A stretch of DNA of 64,000 nt from Paludibacteraceae bacterium (GTDB taxonomy: Bacteria; Bacteroidota; Bacteroidia; Bacteroidales; Paludibacteraceae), in contig JALNVE010000002.1 of NCBI GenBank assembly GCA_023227695.1, positions 1-64,000 of the forward strand. Direction: 5' to 3'. The notes under the pieces are model-generated. The model did not search any database. It was not told the DNA's origin and saw nothing but the letters and a program-made list of their open reading frames with translations. A program made the translations under genes and the position numbers. Shown here piece by piece: positions 42,060 to 50,819 of this stretch (within the stretch, counting starts at the first letter, position 1; every line of letters begins with the position of its first letter).

Positions 42060-42755
42060 AAATACCATTACCTAAAAAATATTTTTTATCCTTAAACAGA
42101 AACCGTGAATACCCGGCTTTCTGATCCTGATCATTCAAGTTCACTTCGTTTTCTTTCATGAATCAGGATTCTTTTTATTATTTAAAAACGATTTTGATTA
42201 AATCACACAGGGGATCAGGGACCATCAAATCGTACGAAGTACATTTGGGGAAATCCCCGTATGTGTGATATCGGTCGGTGAGTTTGAGGGAATGAAAGAA
42301 CAGATTTTCCCCCTTTACAAGGAAGAATAAGTATTATCTGTTTCATTCATTCATTCTATTTACAGGATTCTATATTCACAGTGTTAAGTAAATATAGAAT
42401 CCTGATGTGCTAATCGTATAGGTTGAGAATCGGTATACGCTTTCGCAGACTGAGAATGGAATCTAACCATATCTCTGTATGCCCCTCGTGCAGCGGGTGT
42501 CCCCCACAAACCTACACTAGTCTATTAGGCAGACTAGGCATACCTTCTCCATATCCACACAGATTTTGTTAATCACTGTCGCTGGTCAGAATACCGTTAC
42601 GGGTAAAAGTCCTATAAATTCACGGGTTTGTGTTCCACCATAAATCCATAGATTATAGAGTTCATTAAGCCAACCGGGTTATCCCTTTTGGCTCCGCTCC
42701 TTCACGCGAAGGCCGTGTTCCAAGTATCTTCACCTTATTATAGGGTCTTGTCCGT
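42060..42755. ncRNA. Large structured RNA candidate
   Basis: No credible gene of more than 40 codons is present for 940 bases in an otherwise packed genome. The stretch carries many perfect inverted repeats: ATCCTGAT/ATCAGGAT (42124-42169); a nested set ATCACACA, GGGGAT, CAAAT and GTAC pairing back symmetrically (42202-42269); a 13-bp stem at 42364-42403; CGTATA/TATACG (42415-42439); GTATGC/GCATAC enclosing CTAGTCT/AGACTAG (42477-42543); and CCTTC/GAAGG near 42710. Such density suggests an ornate RNA like ROOL or GOLLD, which phages carry. Neighbouring genes on both sides are on the minus strand, so that strand is favoured. Not confirmed by any covariance model. Confidence 0.6.
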
Positions 42756-42758
42756 GTC

Positions 42759-42881
42759 TTACATCTTTCTGTTTTCAACAGTGTAGATACGGTCTTGAAT
42801 TATGATACGGAAATTCTTTAATGCTTCCTTGGCGTTACGCCCCCGAAACTTATTATCAAGGCTGTCGGGAATCCTTTTCAT
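42759..42881 (-). CDS. Short open frame, 40 codons
   Basis: ATG to TAA encodes a basic peptide (KRIPDSLDNKFRGRNAKEAL onward) without a recognisable Shine-Dalgarno sequence. It lies at the 5' side of the structured region, just after the C25 protease gene. It may be a genuine small gene, a remnant, or part of the RNA (it includes a GGCG/CGCC hairpin). Confidence 0.25.
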   Translation of the reverse strand: MKRIPDSLDNKFRGRNAKEALKNFRIIIQDRIYTVENRKM

Positions 42882-42933
42882 CACTTTATTTTAAGACCAC
42901 TTTATTTTACAAGGTTTTATCCGTTACAGAATA

Positions 42934-45780
42934 TCACTTGATTGTTTTCCAATAGAAATCGTGTTCTGTTTTTTTATAGTCATCTGTCAAAAAGCGTATT
43001 TTTATCTTTGAGACTAAAGAATCTGAAAGGGAAGGGAAATATGCGAAGAAGACTTTGGTTTTCACGTTTTCTTCAAGAGAAGTCTTTTCCGAATACAAAA
43101 TCATTCCTTTCGGAAGTCTGTTTATATCGGTAATAGAAAAGGAAGACATTGTCAAAGGAACAGAATCTGATGTCAGGGAAAAAGTAAAAGGTCTTAACAT
43201 CCTTGTGGAAATGAAATCACCGAGTTTTAATCCGGAAATATTCGTATAGCTGTGAAAGAAAAAGATGTTTGTTCCTGAAACCGCTGTAAAAACATATCCG
43301 TTGGTAGAAGAAAGACCGGAAATGTCGGTAGTCAATTCAGAATCTTTCTTTATATAGATATTTGAAATTGAACAAGACGTAAAAACGTTTGAATTTTCTG
43401 AAAACCCCGAAAAGAAATAAGGAGGTTTCATATCTTCTTCCAAATCATATCTTATGGAAAGAGAAGCATTGGAATTTCCTCTGTTCGAAATCACGATATT
43501 GTCGATACCGAAACTTTCAGGAGATTGCATGAAAAGTCTTTTCCCTCCAGAAGAAAATGTCTCTGAATATGAATTATAAACCCTGGTTGTAGGAGAAGAT
43601 TTGTTTCCCGACTTAAAAAAGTAGGAAAAGTTTAGACACGGAGGAATATTCGTAATGACGGCTTCATTTTCCGCACTCCAGTGTATGTCATTCAATTTGT
43701 GTTCCGTATACATATTCAAATTAGATTCACAGATGAATAAACTAATATCAGACTGTTGGGAAAAGGGTTCACGATAGAGATAAAGATTATAAGGGGGAGG
43801 ATGATGCATGTTTGTTCTGCAAAAGGTATAAACATTATCATTGGTTGTGTTGATAACCCATCCATAAAAATCAGTAGAAACCCCACTGGGGGAGGTCAGC
43901 CTTCCTCTATAATGATAATTCCCATTGGTATCAGATGAAGAATATCGATTAGAATCTTTTTCCAATTGAATGATGCTTGATTCTTTGAATTTGAATGCTT
44001 CTGCTGTTTTGACCAAACCGAGAGGATATGATTTAAAGGAAAGTCCGTTTGAAACACTAATTTCATCTGGATAAGGATGAAGGGTTGATTGACCAGGAAA
44101 CAGAACAGAAGCAGGATCTCCGAAAAGGGCATTGGAATAGAATATAAAATGAAGATATCCAAGTTGAAGAGAAAAATATCCAACCATCCTCTCTTTTGAA
44201 TCAGTATATACGTCTCCCAGGAGATGGCTGGTTTCTCTTAGCATATCATCAAAAAACAGGCGCATAAGGAAAACGCTATAATACGGATTGTTGTTGCTAT
44301 ACCACCCGTCCCTTTGGTTGACGACGGCGGCCCATATTCCGTTGCTAGAAGAAAGCATCGCTTCTGTCCAGCATTTTAATCCGGTCGTTTCAGCCTTGTC
44401 AAAACCACCTATAGAACAGGCAACGCTATAAAAAAGAAAAGTAACGGAATTTGTGATTTCTTCCGGAATGAAATTATAATTATCTATACCATAACAGGAT
44501 CTATCAGCACCGTGTCCGATATGAGTTATGAGAGAATATCCTGAATTAAAATGTTTTTTGCCGGTATTTTGATCAACGATATTGGTAAAAAATGTGTCAT
44601 AACTTATTTTATTCCCGAACCTATTGGTAACACCCATCGAATTGAAAGTTAATGTCTGATTAGGAAACAGGAAAAGAATATTGTTAGAGCTGCTTATTCC
44701 CTTTTGAATTTCTTCCCCGCAAAACATAAATTTCTCATCTTTTAGGCTTTCTTCCCTTTGAATTGTTTTTCTTATCATATTCTCAGCGTCTTGTTTTTCC
44801 CATGCGGGGAGTCTCCCGATTTTAATTTCAGAGTAACAATCTATAAAATTGCCGTTTTCTCCGTCATTCTCTTCTCCGTAAATCCCGTTTTGGTTATTGT
44901 CAAAATCTCCATCTAGGTTTCCGTAATATCCTTGGTCTTGAGGCATATAAAGCGTTCCTATAAAACCGGAATAGAGAAACATCCTGACTGGCACTTGTTT
45001 TGTTCCTCCGAGGATAAGAAGATACCGAGTTCCCCAATTTAAATAAGCGTCTTTGCAGAATTCTCGGATTTTCATTTGACCGTCAGTCCCAATATAATTA
45101 TTATATATCCAGTCCACAGTAACGAGGTTTGTGGAAAACCCTTTTGAATGGCGATATTCTAATAAAGATTGAGGGCTGTATTCTGAATCGGCATATACCA
45201 GGCTTGATGTCGTTAGGATAACGTATTCATGGTTACCTCTTTCAAGCATCGAAACAGGAGGAGAAATTGACTTTGAAACAGGACTAGAAAACGTTTTTAT
45301 CGTAAACCTAACTGAATCGAAATGAATATATTCAAGTTTTGAACGAGAATAAGAACACGGGGAAAACTTAAAAAGGAGATAATTAGTACCGTTTTTCCTT
45401 TGTTCTGTCCAGAAAACGGGTTTTTGAACAGGATATTCTGCATCAAAGATACCGTTAGTAAAAGAAGACGTTCCTGTCCTGAAATCATTATACGGGATTT
45501 CAGCCGTTTCTATCAAACCAGAGAGTTTGTATTTATGACTGGTTAAAACTTCAAAATCTATAGAGTCAACCATTTCTTCTGATTTCAACACCTCTCGGAA
45601 AACGATAGTCGGCAAAATCGGCAATCCAGGTTCAGGGATATTGATACAGTTTTTGACATTGACTGAAACCGTATCCCCGAATGTTTTAAAATCCGGCGGT
45701 TGAAATTTTTCTTCCCAATTTTTTTCTAAAGCAGAAGAAAAAAGAGGCAAAAAAAACAGAAGACTAATAAGAATATTCAA
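42934..45780 (-). CDS. Secreted gingipain-like cysteine protease (peptidase family C25)
   Basis: A signal peptide (residues 1-18, ILISLLFFLPLFSSA) is followed by a propeptide-like region (20-180). The C25 catalytic domain follows at 185-570: HEYVILTTSSLVYA opens the fold, catalytic His423 lies in THIGHGAD, catalytic Cys455 in FYSVACSIGGF, and FGDPASVL closes the domain. C-terminal beta-rich domains run to 948. Gingipains are secreted proteases of Porphyromonas and relatives; phage copies are not something I know of. It starts at TTG with GAGAGG upstream and overlaps the fibre-like gene by 17 bases. It would act outside the cytoplasm, perhaps on host surface proteins. Confidence 0.82.
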   Translation of the reverse strand: MNILISLLFFLPLFSSALEKNWEEKFQPPDFKTFGDTVSVNVKNCINIPEPGLPILPTIVFREVLKSEEMVDSIDFEVLTSHKYKLSGLIETAEIPYNDFRTGTSSFTNGIFDAEYPVQKPVFWTEQRKNGTNYLLFKFSPCSYSRSKLEYIHFDSVRFTIKTFSSPVSKSISPPVSMLERGNHEYVILTTSSLVYADSEYSPQSLLEYRHSKGFSTNLVTVDWIYNNYIGTDGQMKIREFCKDAYLNWGTRYLLILGGTKQVPVRMFLYSGFIGTLYMPQDQGYYGNLDGDFDNNQNGIYGEENDGENGNFIDCYSEIKIGRLPAWEKQDAENMIRKTIQREESLKDEKFMFCGEEIQKGISSSNNILFLFPNQTLTFNSMGVTNRFGNKISYDTFFTNIVDQNTGKKHFNSGYSLITHIGHGADRSCYGIDNYNFIPEEITNSVTFLFYSVACSIGGFDKAETTGLKCWTEAMLSSSNGIWAAVVNQRDGWYSNNNPYYSVFLMRLFFDDMLRETSHLLGDVYTDSKERMVGYFSLQLGYLHFIFYSNALFGDPASVLFPGQSTLHPYPDEISVSNGLSFKSYPLGLVKTAEAFKFKESSIIQLEKDSNRYSSSDTNGNYHYRGRLTSPSGVSTDFYGWVINTTNDNVYTFCRTNMHHPPPYNLYLYREPFSQQSDISLFICESNLNMYTEHKLNDIHWSAENEAVITNIPPCLNFSYFFKSGNKSSPTTRVYNSYSETFSSGGKRLFMQSPESFGIDNIVISNRGNSNASLSIRYDLEEDMKPPYFFSGFSENSNVFTSCSISNIYIKKDSELTTDISGLSSTNGYVFTAVSGTNIFFFHSYTNISGLKLGDFISTRMLRPFTFSLTSDSVPLTMSSFSITDINRLPKGMILYSEKTSLEENVKTKVFFAYFPSLSDSLVSKIKIRFLTDDYKKTEHDFYWKTIK

Positions 45781-46531
45781 GCCAACCTCTCCAGTTTTGT
45801 CCGTCTAAAGATTCGAATCCCAGAACATAGGTAGTTCCTTGACTGTCTAATTCTGGGATTTCACCATATACCCAAGTGATATTCGGAAAAAAGGTGACGG
45901 TTCCGCTTCCTTTTATCAGATGGAGATGGAAACTTGAAAATTTCCCTTCAACGGTTTCGGGGATTTCAAATGAAACATTATGATTCATATTTGAGACGCA
46001 ATAGACAGCATTGGAAGAAAGGATAATTTTATTCGTGTATAAGACGTTCGGCAAAACATATTGATAGCTGTTGGTCGTAGAAACGGCTCCGATCAATTCT
46101 GAAGTGACGAAATGAGCATTCGTTTCAGAAACGTGACGGGAAAAAGAAGAATTGATTTCAGAAACCGCTTGTTCAAAAGTTTGATCGTCGATGAATTTAC
46201 AGATGATGTTCGTCTGTACAATCGGGATTCCTTCTATTATAACCGTTTCTGTTCCGAAAAGAGTCAAATTGGTTGTAGAAAATCTCGTGTCTATCCTTAA
46301 AAAGAGATTAGTCAGATTGTCTGTAAGAACCTGTGAATAACCTCTATCCATATAAGAAACGAACCCTCCGTTAAGCATTTCTTGTAGGTTTGATCTGCTT
46401 TCCAAGCTTAATATTCTAGAATTGAAACTATTAATAGCCAAGACGACATCTAATGTTTCTGATTTTGAATGGAACGGGGAAAAGGAAAGGATTACGAAAA
46501 AGATAAGTGATTTTAGCGTGGATTGATTCAT
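45764..46531 (-). CDS. Secreted fibre-like protein
   Basis: A signal peptide (LKSLIFFVILSFSPFHSKS) precedes a short helical coiled-coil-like segment (residues 25-60) and beta-rich repeats with many Asn/Thr/Ser. It ends in a compact domain (HLHLIKGSGTVTFFPNITWV, then GQNWRGWLEY) like a fibre or adhesin head. It is transcribed with the C25 protease, to which it is coupled by overlap, suggesting a two-protein surface system. Its layout resembles the protein at 16546-17418. The start at 46531 has GAGGT upstream; a T-tract/GATA motif lies 28 bases further. Confidence 0.6.
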   Translation of the reverse strand: MNQSTLKSLIFFVILSFSPFHSKSETLDVVLAINSFNSRILSLESRSNLQEMLNGGFVSYMDRGYSQVLTDNLTNLFLRIDTRFSTTNLTLFGTETVIIEGIPIVQTNIICKFIDDQTFEQAVSEINSSFSRHVSETNAHFVTSELIGAVSTTNSYQYVLPNVLYTNKIILSSNAVYCVSNMNHNVSFEIPETVEGKFSSFHLHLIKGSGTVTFFPNITWVYGEIPELDSQGTTYVLGFESLDGQNWRGWLEYSY

Positions 46532-46558
46532 TTTTTTTACCTCAGATATGTAGATTCT

Positions 46559-46569
46559 ATCAAAAAAAG
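46559..46569 (-). promoter_or_regulatory. Candidate phage promoter motif TTTTTTTGATA
   Basis: TTTTTTTGATAGAATC on the minus strand, facing the fibre-like and C25 genes. It is back to back with the plus-strand sigma-70 promoter at 46584. Confidence 0.45.
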
Positions 46570-46583
46570 ACAACTTTACTATA

Positions 46584-46612
46584 TTGACAAATGTGACAAG
46601 AAAAGGTATATT
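46584..46612 (+). promoter_or_regulatory. Sigma-70-type promoter for 46643 onward
   Basis: TTGACA (46584-46589) and TATATT (46607-46612), 17-base spacer. It heads the plus-strand gene block. Confidence 0.85.
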
Positions 46613-46642
46613 GTTTATTGATTATTTTGAAAGGGGAAAAAG

Positions 46643-47698
46643 ATGACTTATTATGATGCTCTACTAAACTGTTTTTTCAAGGGGATTACCGGAAGCCGGG
46701 CTTATGGCACGAATTTACCGACCAGTGATACGGACTACCGTGGAGTGTTTATCCTTCCGACATCTGAGAGGATCGGATTGTTTGATCTCCCGAATGAAAC
46801 CGTAAATCCAGAAGAGAAAGATGACAAACTGTATGAGTTGAAAAAGTTTTTCGATCTTGCGATTAAAGCAACTCCGAATATCATCGAACTTCTGTGGTTG
46901 CCTCCTGATTGTATTATCAAGACCTCTAATGAATGGGAGAACATCCTAGCCAATCGCAACATGTTTATTACAAAGAAGGCGGTGTTCACCCATAGCTGTT
47001 ATGCCATTTCCCAATTGAAAAAGGCAAGAGGTCAGAATAAACTTATCAACAACCCGATGCCTGTAGAGAAGCCGTCCCGTTTGGATTTCTGCTGGGTTTC
47101 CGTCAAAGAAGGCAGCAAGACAGTTACAATTCCGATTTCTGAAACAGACATTGATCTTTCAACGTGTAGGGCGACGGCGATTCCACATCTTACTAACTGC
47201 TACAACATCTTTCCAAACGGGAAAGGAGTCTTCAAAGGGGATATGTTGGTTTTTGAGAGCGTTCCCAAGAAAGAAGAGGACACCTGTTTGGGAATGTTGA
47301 CCTATCAGGAAGACGGGTTTAAGTCAGCTTTGACCAAGTGGAAGGAATATTGGGATTGGATGAAGAACAGAAATCCTGATAGGTGGAAAAATCAAGAAAA
47401 AGGTCTTGATTTTGACGAAAAGAATATTTTACATTTGATCAGAATCCTGATGTCTGCAAAGAACATCGTGGATAACCGTGAACCGATTGTCAGATTTCAA
47501 GGCAAGGATTTGGAATTCCTTCGAAAGATAAGAGAGGGATATTTCACTTATGAAGAATTGATGGATGTCGCGAATCCTCTTTCTGATTATATCGAAGGGA
47601 AGATGAACGGTGTAATTGACCTTCCGGATTCATGCAATATGAAGAAGGTAAACCGTCTTTTCATGGACACAATCACTTCGTGGGAAAGGAACAAGTAA
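46643..47698 (+). CDS. Nucleotidyltransferase of the pol-beta superfamily
   Basis: The N-terminus has GSRAYGTNLPTSDTDYRGVF, the minimal nucleotidyltransferase signature (GS, then D-x-D), at residues 16-35. This fits the predicted nucleotidyltransferase family found in many phages and bacteria. The rest is helical with a conserved-looking THSCYAISQLKKARGQNK region. The substrate is unknown. AAAGGGGAAAAAG precedes the ATG, and the promoter lies 31 bases upstream. Confidence 0.82.
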   Translation: MTYYDALLNCFFKGITGSRAYGTNLPTSDTDYRGVFILPTSERIGLFDLPNETVNPEEKDDKLYELKKFFDLAIKATPNIIELLWLPPDCIIKTSNEWENILANRNMFITKKAVFTHSCYAISQLKKARGQNKLINNPMPVEKPSRLDFCWVSVKEGSKTVTIPISETDIDLSTCRATAIPHLTNCYNIFPNGKGVFKGDMLVFESVPKKEEDTCLGMLTYQEDGFKSALTKWKEYWDWMKNRNPDRWKNQEKGLDFDEKNILHLIRILMSAKNIVDNREPIVRFQGKDLEFLRKIREGYFTYEELMDVANPLSDYIEGKMNGVIDLPDSCNMKKVNRLFMDTITSWERNK

Positions 47699-47699
47699 A

Positions 47700-49094
47700 A
47701 TGAGCATCGGATTAACAACGGCGATGGCTACGGGAGGCATTGGTGCCGCCTTAGCGACTGCCTTTTCACAAGTAAGAAATGTCATTAATTCCTTTCGGTC
47801 TGTTTTCATATGTGTGACCACCTATGAAGATTTAAGCGATATGGCGTTTTTTGAATGGATCAAAAGCAAAAGGGTTTACTGTTTCGGAGACAGCACATAT
47901 TTCTTAGAAGAAAGGCATGAAACATCCAAAATCAGATTCGGCTTGCTAAAATCCCGGTTTAGGAACAAAATCTGTATCGGTTTTTTCCCGTTTCCGGTTA
48001 TCATAAAATATGATAACACATCACGGCAAGCACAGATGATTTATGTCAGGTTCACCCTAAATGCTGTGGAAATAGGAAAAGAACTTTTTGATATAGACAT
48101 AAGATGTAATTTGGGACAAATAGAAGAAAATAGAAAAGCAAAAGAAAACATACATAGGAAAGAATATTCGAACATCGTTTTTGTCAACGGTTCACTTGGA
48201 AATTCTTCATCTAAAAACGAAGGGACTGTAGATCGGCCTAGGACAGATCCATCATCAGATTCTCCTTCTGGTGAAGGAAAGATTGCAAATGGTGGAAAAG
48301 GCGGCGTAAACTTCACGAAGCATACAGACCGTAAGTATTCAGAAACACTCAAAGGCTTTGAATATCAACTGAAGCAGAAGACTCCTTTTGATATGTTCTA
48401 TTATGGCGAAGACTTTCTTCCCGTCATTAAAGAAGTTGAAACTTGGATGAATATGCGGAGTTGGTATAAGGGTATGGATATCCCTTGGAAAAGGGGAATG
48501 TGCCTTTATGGACCCCCAGGCACGGGGAAAACAAGTCTTATCCGTAATATAGCGAAGACGCTCGGAATGGACATTTATGTCTTTAACCTTGCTTCTTTTA
48601 GGGATTCTGAGTTTTTGGATTCCGTTTTGCGCTATGGGAGAAGCGGAGGAGTGTCTGACTATAATCCTTCCTTTTTTCTGTTTGAAGATATTGATGTCGT
48701 TTTTAACGGACGGGAAACAACAAGTAAAAACACGATGCAGAACCCTTTAACCTTTTCTACTTTCATCAACGCGATTGACGGTATCTGTGAAATTAACGGA
48801 GTCTTTTTTGCTGTAACGACGAACAACCTTTCCAAAATAGATCCTGCTCTTTTAAGGCCGGGGAGGATAGACGGATGTTATGAAGTGAAGCCTTTTGGAA
48901 GGGAAGGGCAGACAGTTCTCGCGGAAAAAATCCTTTCCGAATGGCCGGAAGAAATCATAAATGTCGTTACGGATTCCTTTGTAACGGGGGCTGAATTTAA
49001 AAACAAGTGTTTAAAAATCGCCCTAATGAAAAAGTGGAAAACGGAAAACCAGAAGCTATTGAATCATAAAAAATCGGTGGATTTGACAACATAA
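47700..49094 (+). CDS. BCS1-like AAA ATPase
   Basis: A short hydrophobic N-terminus (TTAMATGGIGAALATAF) is followed by a beta-rich region. The AAA core then has Walker A GPPGTGKTS at about residue 275, Walker B FFLFEDIDVVF, sensor 1 AVTTNN and the arginine-finger motif LLRPGRID. BCS1 is a mitochondrial protein translocase; bacterial and phage relatives are uncharacterised. It follows the nucleotidyltransferase by one base and shares its promoter. Confidence 0.82.
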   Translation: MSIGLTTAMATGGIGAALATAFSQVRNVINSFRSVFICVTTYEDLSDMAFFEWIKSKRVYCFGDSTYFLEERHETSKIRFGLLKSRFRNKICIGFFPFPVIIKYDNTSRQAQMIYVRFTLNAVEIGKELFDIDIRCNLGQIEENRKAKENIHRKEYSNIVFVNGSLGNSSSKNEGTVDRPRTDPSSDSPSGEGKIANGGKGGVNFTKHTDRKYSETLKGFEYQLKQKTPFDMFYYGEDFLPVIKEVETWMNMRSWYKGMDIPWKRGMCLYGPPGTGKTSLIRNIAKTLGMDIYVFNLASFRDSEFLDSVLRYGRSGGVSDYNPSFFLFEDIDVVFNGRETTSKNTMQNPLTFSTFINAIDGICEINGVFFAVTTNNLSKIDPALLRPGRIDGCYEVKPFGREGQTVLAEKILSEWPEEIINVVTDSFVTGAEFKNKCLKIALMKKWKTENQKLLNHKKSVDLTT

Positions 49095-49111
49095 CATTAA
49101 TATGGTATCTT
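49083..49111 (+). promoter_or_regulatory. Sigma-70-type promoter for the CobT-like gene
   Basis: TTGACA (49083-49088) and TATCTT (49106-49111), 17-base spacer. The -35 box lies inside the end of the BCS1-like gene. Confidence 0.75.
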
Positions 49112-49142
49112 GTCTTTGTCTTTCAGAGAAAAGGAGATAAAG

Positions 49143-50744
49143 ATGAAATCCACATTTTTTAATCAAACGATGGAAACGATTGTAAAATCGTTGTTCCTGA
49201 ACAACCAAATATTTGTTTTTTGGGAAAAAGAAGGTACTGTTCCTTATGCTAATATAGGGAAAAAGGAAATTCACATTCCTGTCATTTGTTGTTCGGAGGA
49301 TTTAGATGAAAGTACAAAAGAAGATATTCGGGCCAATTTCTTCCATGAATTGGGTCACATCCTTTACAGTTCTGATATAAAGGAAAAAAGTTTTATTTTC
49401 AAGATTTGGAATGCAATTGAAGACCTGTGGATTGAAGACAAAATCAGCAAAAAATATATCGGAATCGGAATCAGTATAAATAATTCAAACAGGAATATCT
49501 TCTGTCAAATTTCTGAAAAGAAAAAAGGAAAAGAAAACAGCGGATTTGTTGAAGCTCTTTTATACCTAATGTTTTCTGAAATCAAATTTGTTCCAAAATG
49601 GGATATTGATGAAAATACGATTGATATGATTGAATCCGCCTATCCCATTTTTTCAAAATGGAAAGAATCTCTATCTTCCGAAGACAATTTATATCTTGCC
49701 AAACAGATTTTTGAACTCTGGAAAGATAAAATCAAAGAAGAAGACGCCAAATCCGGAAATAAAATTGCTAATGAAGGATTTTCATTCGCATTAACAGAGG
49801 ATGGAAAGGAAGAAGAATCCCCTATCGGTAAGGAACGAAATTCAAATATTTCAACCAAGATTGCTGAATTTGCTTCTTCTGGAACAATCTATACTTCTTA
49901 TAAGACGGAAGATTCTTTCATCAAAATGAAATGTCTGGATTCTTACAAAAGCAAATTTAAAGAATACAAGGAAAAACTAGGAAGACCTTTGCTGTCATTG
50001 ATATGTTCTATCCAAGAAAAGATGGAAGCATTTATTCTTAATGATAGCATTGACGGAATGGAAGAAGGAAAAATCAACCGTAAAATGCTCCCTCAGATTG
50101 CTTTCGGACTCCGTAAAGATGTTTTCACTGTAGATGCCGAAGGAATCGATTTAAATACTGCCGTTTCTATTTGCGTAGATCAAAGCTATTCAATGAACAG
50201 AATTGACACACAGGTAAAGAATACTCTCATCGTTTTGGGAGAAACCCTTAACAAGATTGAAATCCCGTTTGAAATATTTTCTTCTTCAACGAAGTCTCCG
50301 AAGAATAAAAACGATGCCTTTACAAGATGGAGAAGCATGGTGTTCTGTATTTACAAGGATTTTGATGATAATTGGAATTCTGTTTGCCATTCTGTCATGG
50401 GTTTTAAGGGCCTTGAAAATCATATTGATGGAGAATCGATTTCTTATTCCGTTTCTAATTTGAGGAAACGCAAAGAAAAACGCAAAATCATCTTTATCAT
50501 TACCGATGGAGAATCCTTTAGCGGTCAAGACCAAAATTCAAACGCAGAAATAACGAAAAATCTTTCTACCGTCATTATGAACGCAAGAAAAGAAGGAATT
50601 GAAGTCTATGCCATTGCGATTGACTGCGGGGATACTCTGTCAAACCATTATGGAAAAGAGAATGTTTCAATAATCGATTCCAAAAATTCTCTGAATTTTT
50701 CAAAGACTATTCTTACGGATATCTGTAAAATCATAACAAAGTGA
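49143..50744 (+). CDS. CobT-like VWA/metallopeptidase protein
   Basis: HELGHILYSS (HExxH) lies at about residue 60, and a VWA domain with MIDAS-type CVDQSYSMN and IIFIITDGES lies in the C-terminal third. The pairing resembles cobaltochelatase CobT, which phages often encode beside a CobS-like AAA ATPase, as here. The phage function is not cobalamin synthesis with any certainty. The start at 49143 has AAGGAGATAAAG upstream and follows the promoter by about 30 bases. Confidence 0.78.
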   Translation: MKSTFFNQTMETIVKSLFLNNQIFVFWEKEGTVPYANIGKKEIHIPVICCSEDLDESTKEDIRANFFHELGHILYSSDIKEKSFIFKIWNAIEDLWIEDKISKKYIGIGISINNSNRNIFCQISEKKKGKENSGFVEALLYLMFSEIKFVPKWDIDENTIDMIESAYPIFSKWKESLSSEDNLYLAKQIFELWKDKIKEEDAKSGNKIANEGFSFALTEDGKEEESPIGKERNSNISTKIAEFASSGTIYTSYKTEDSFIKMKCLDSYKSKFKEYKEKLGRPLLSLICSIQEKMEAFILNDSIDGMEEGKINRKMLPQIAFGLRKDVFTVDAEGIDLNTAVSICVDQSYSMNRIDTQVKNTLIVLGETLNKIEIPFEIFSSSTKSPKNKNDAFTRWRSMVFCIYKDFDDNWNSVCHSVMGFKGLENHIDGESISYSVSNLRKRKEKRKIIFIITDGESFSGQDQNSNAEITKNLSTVIMNARKEGIEVYAIAIDCGDTLSNHYGKENVSIIDSKNSLNFSKTILTDICKIITK

Positions 50745-50764
50745 AAAGAACTTTCCCTTCATCG

Positions 50765-50793
50765 TTGACATTCCAGAAGGTTCGTGATATTCT
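50765..50793 (+). promoter_or_regulatory. Sigma-70-type promoter for the CobS-like gene
   Basis: TTGACA (50765-50770) and TATTCT (50788-50793), 17-base spacer, 27 bases before the start. Confidence 0.75.
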
Positions 50794-50819
50794 TACAAAA
50801 GAAAAAAGAAAAGGAGTTT

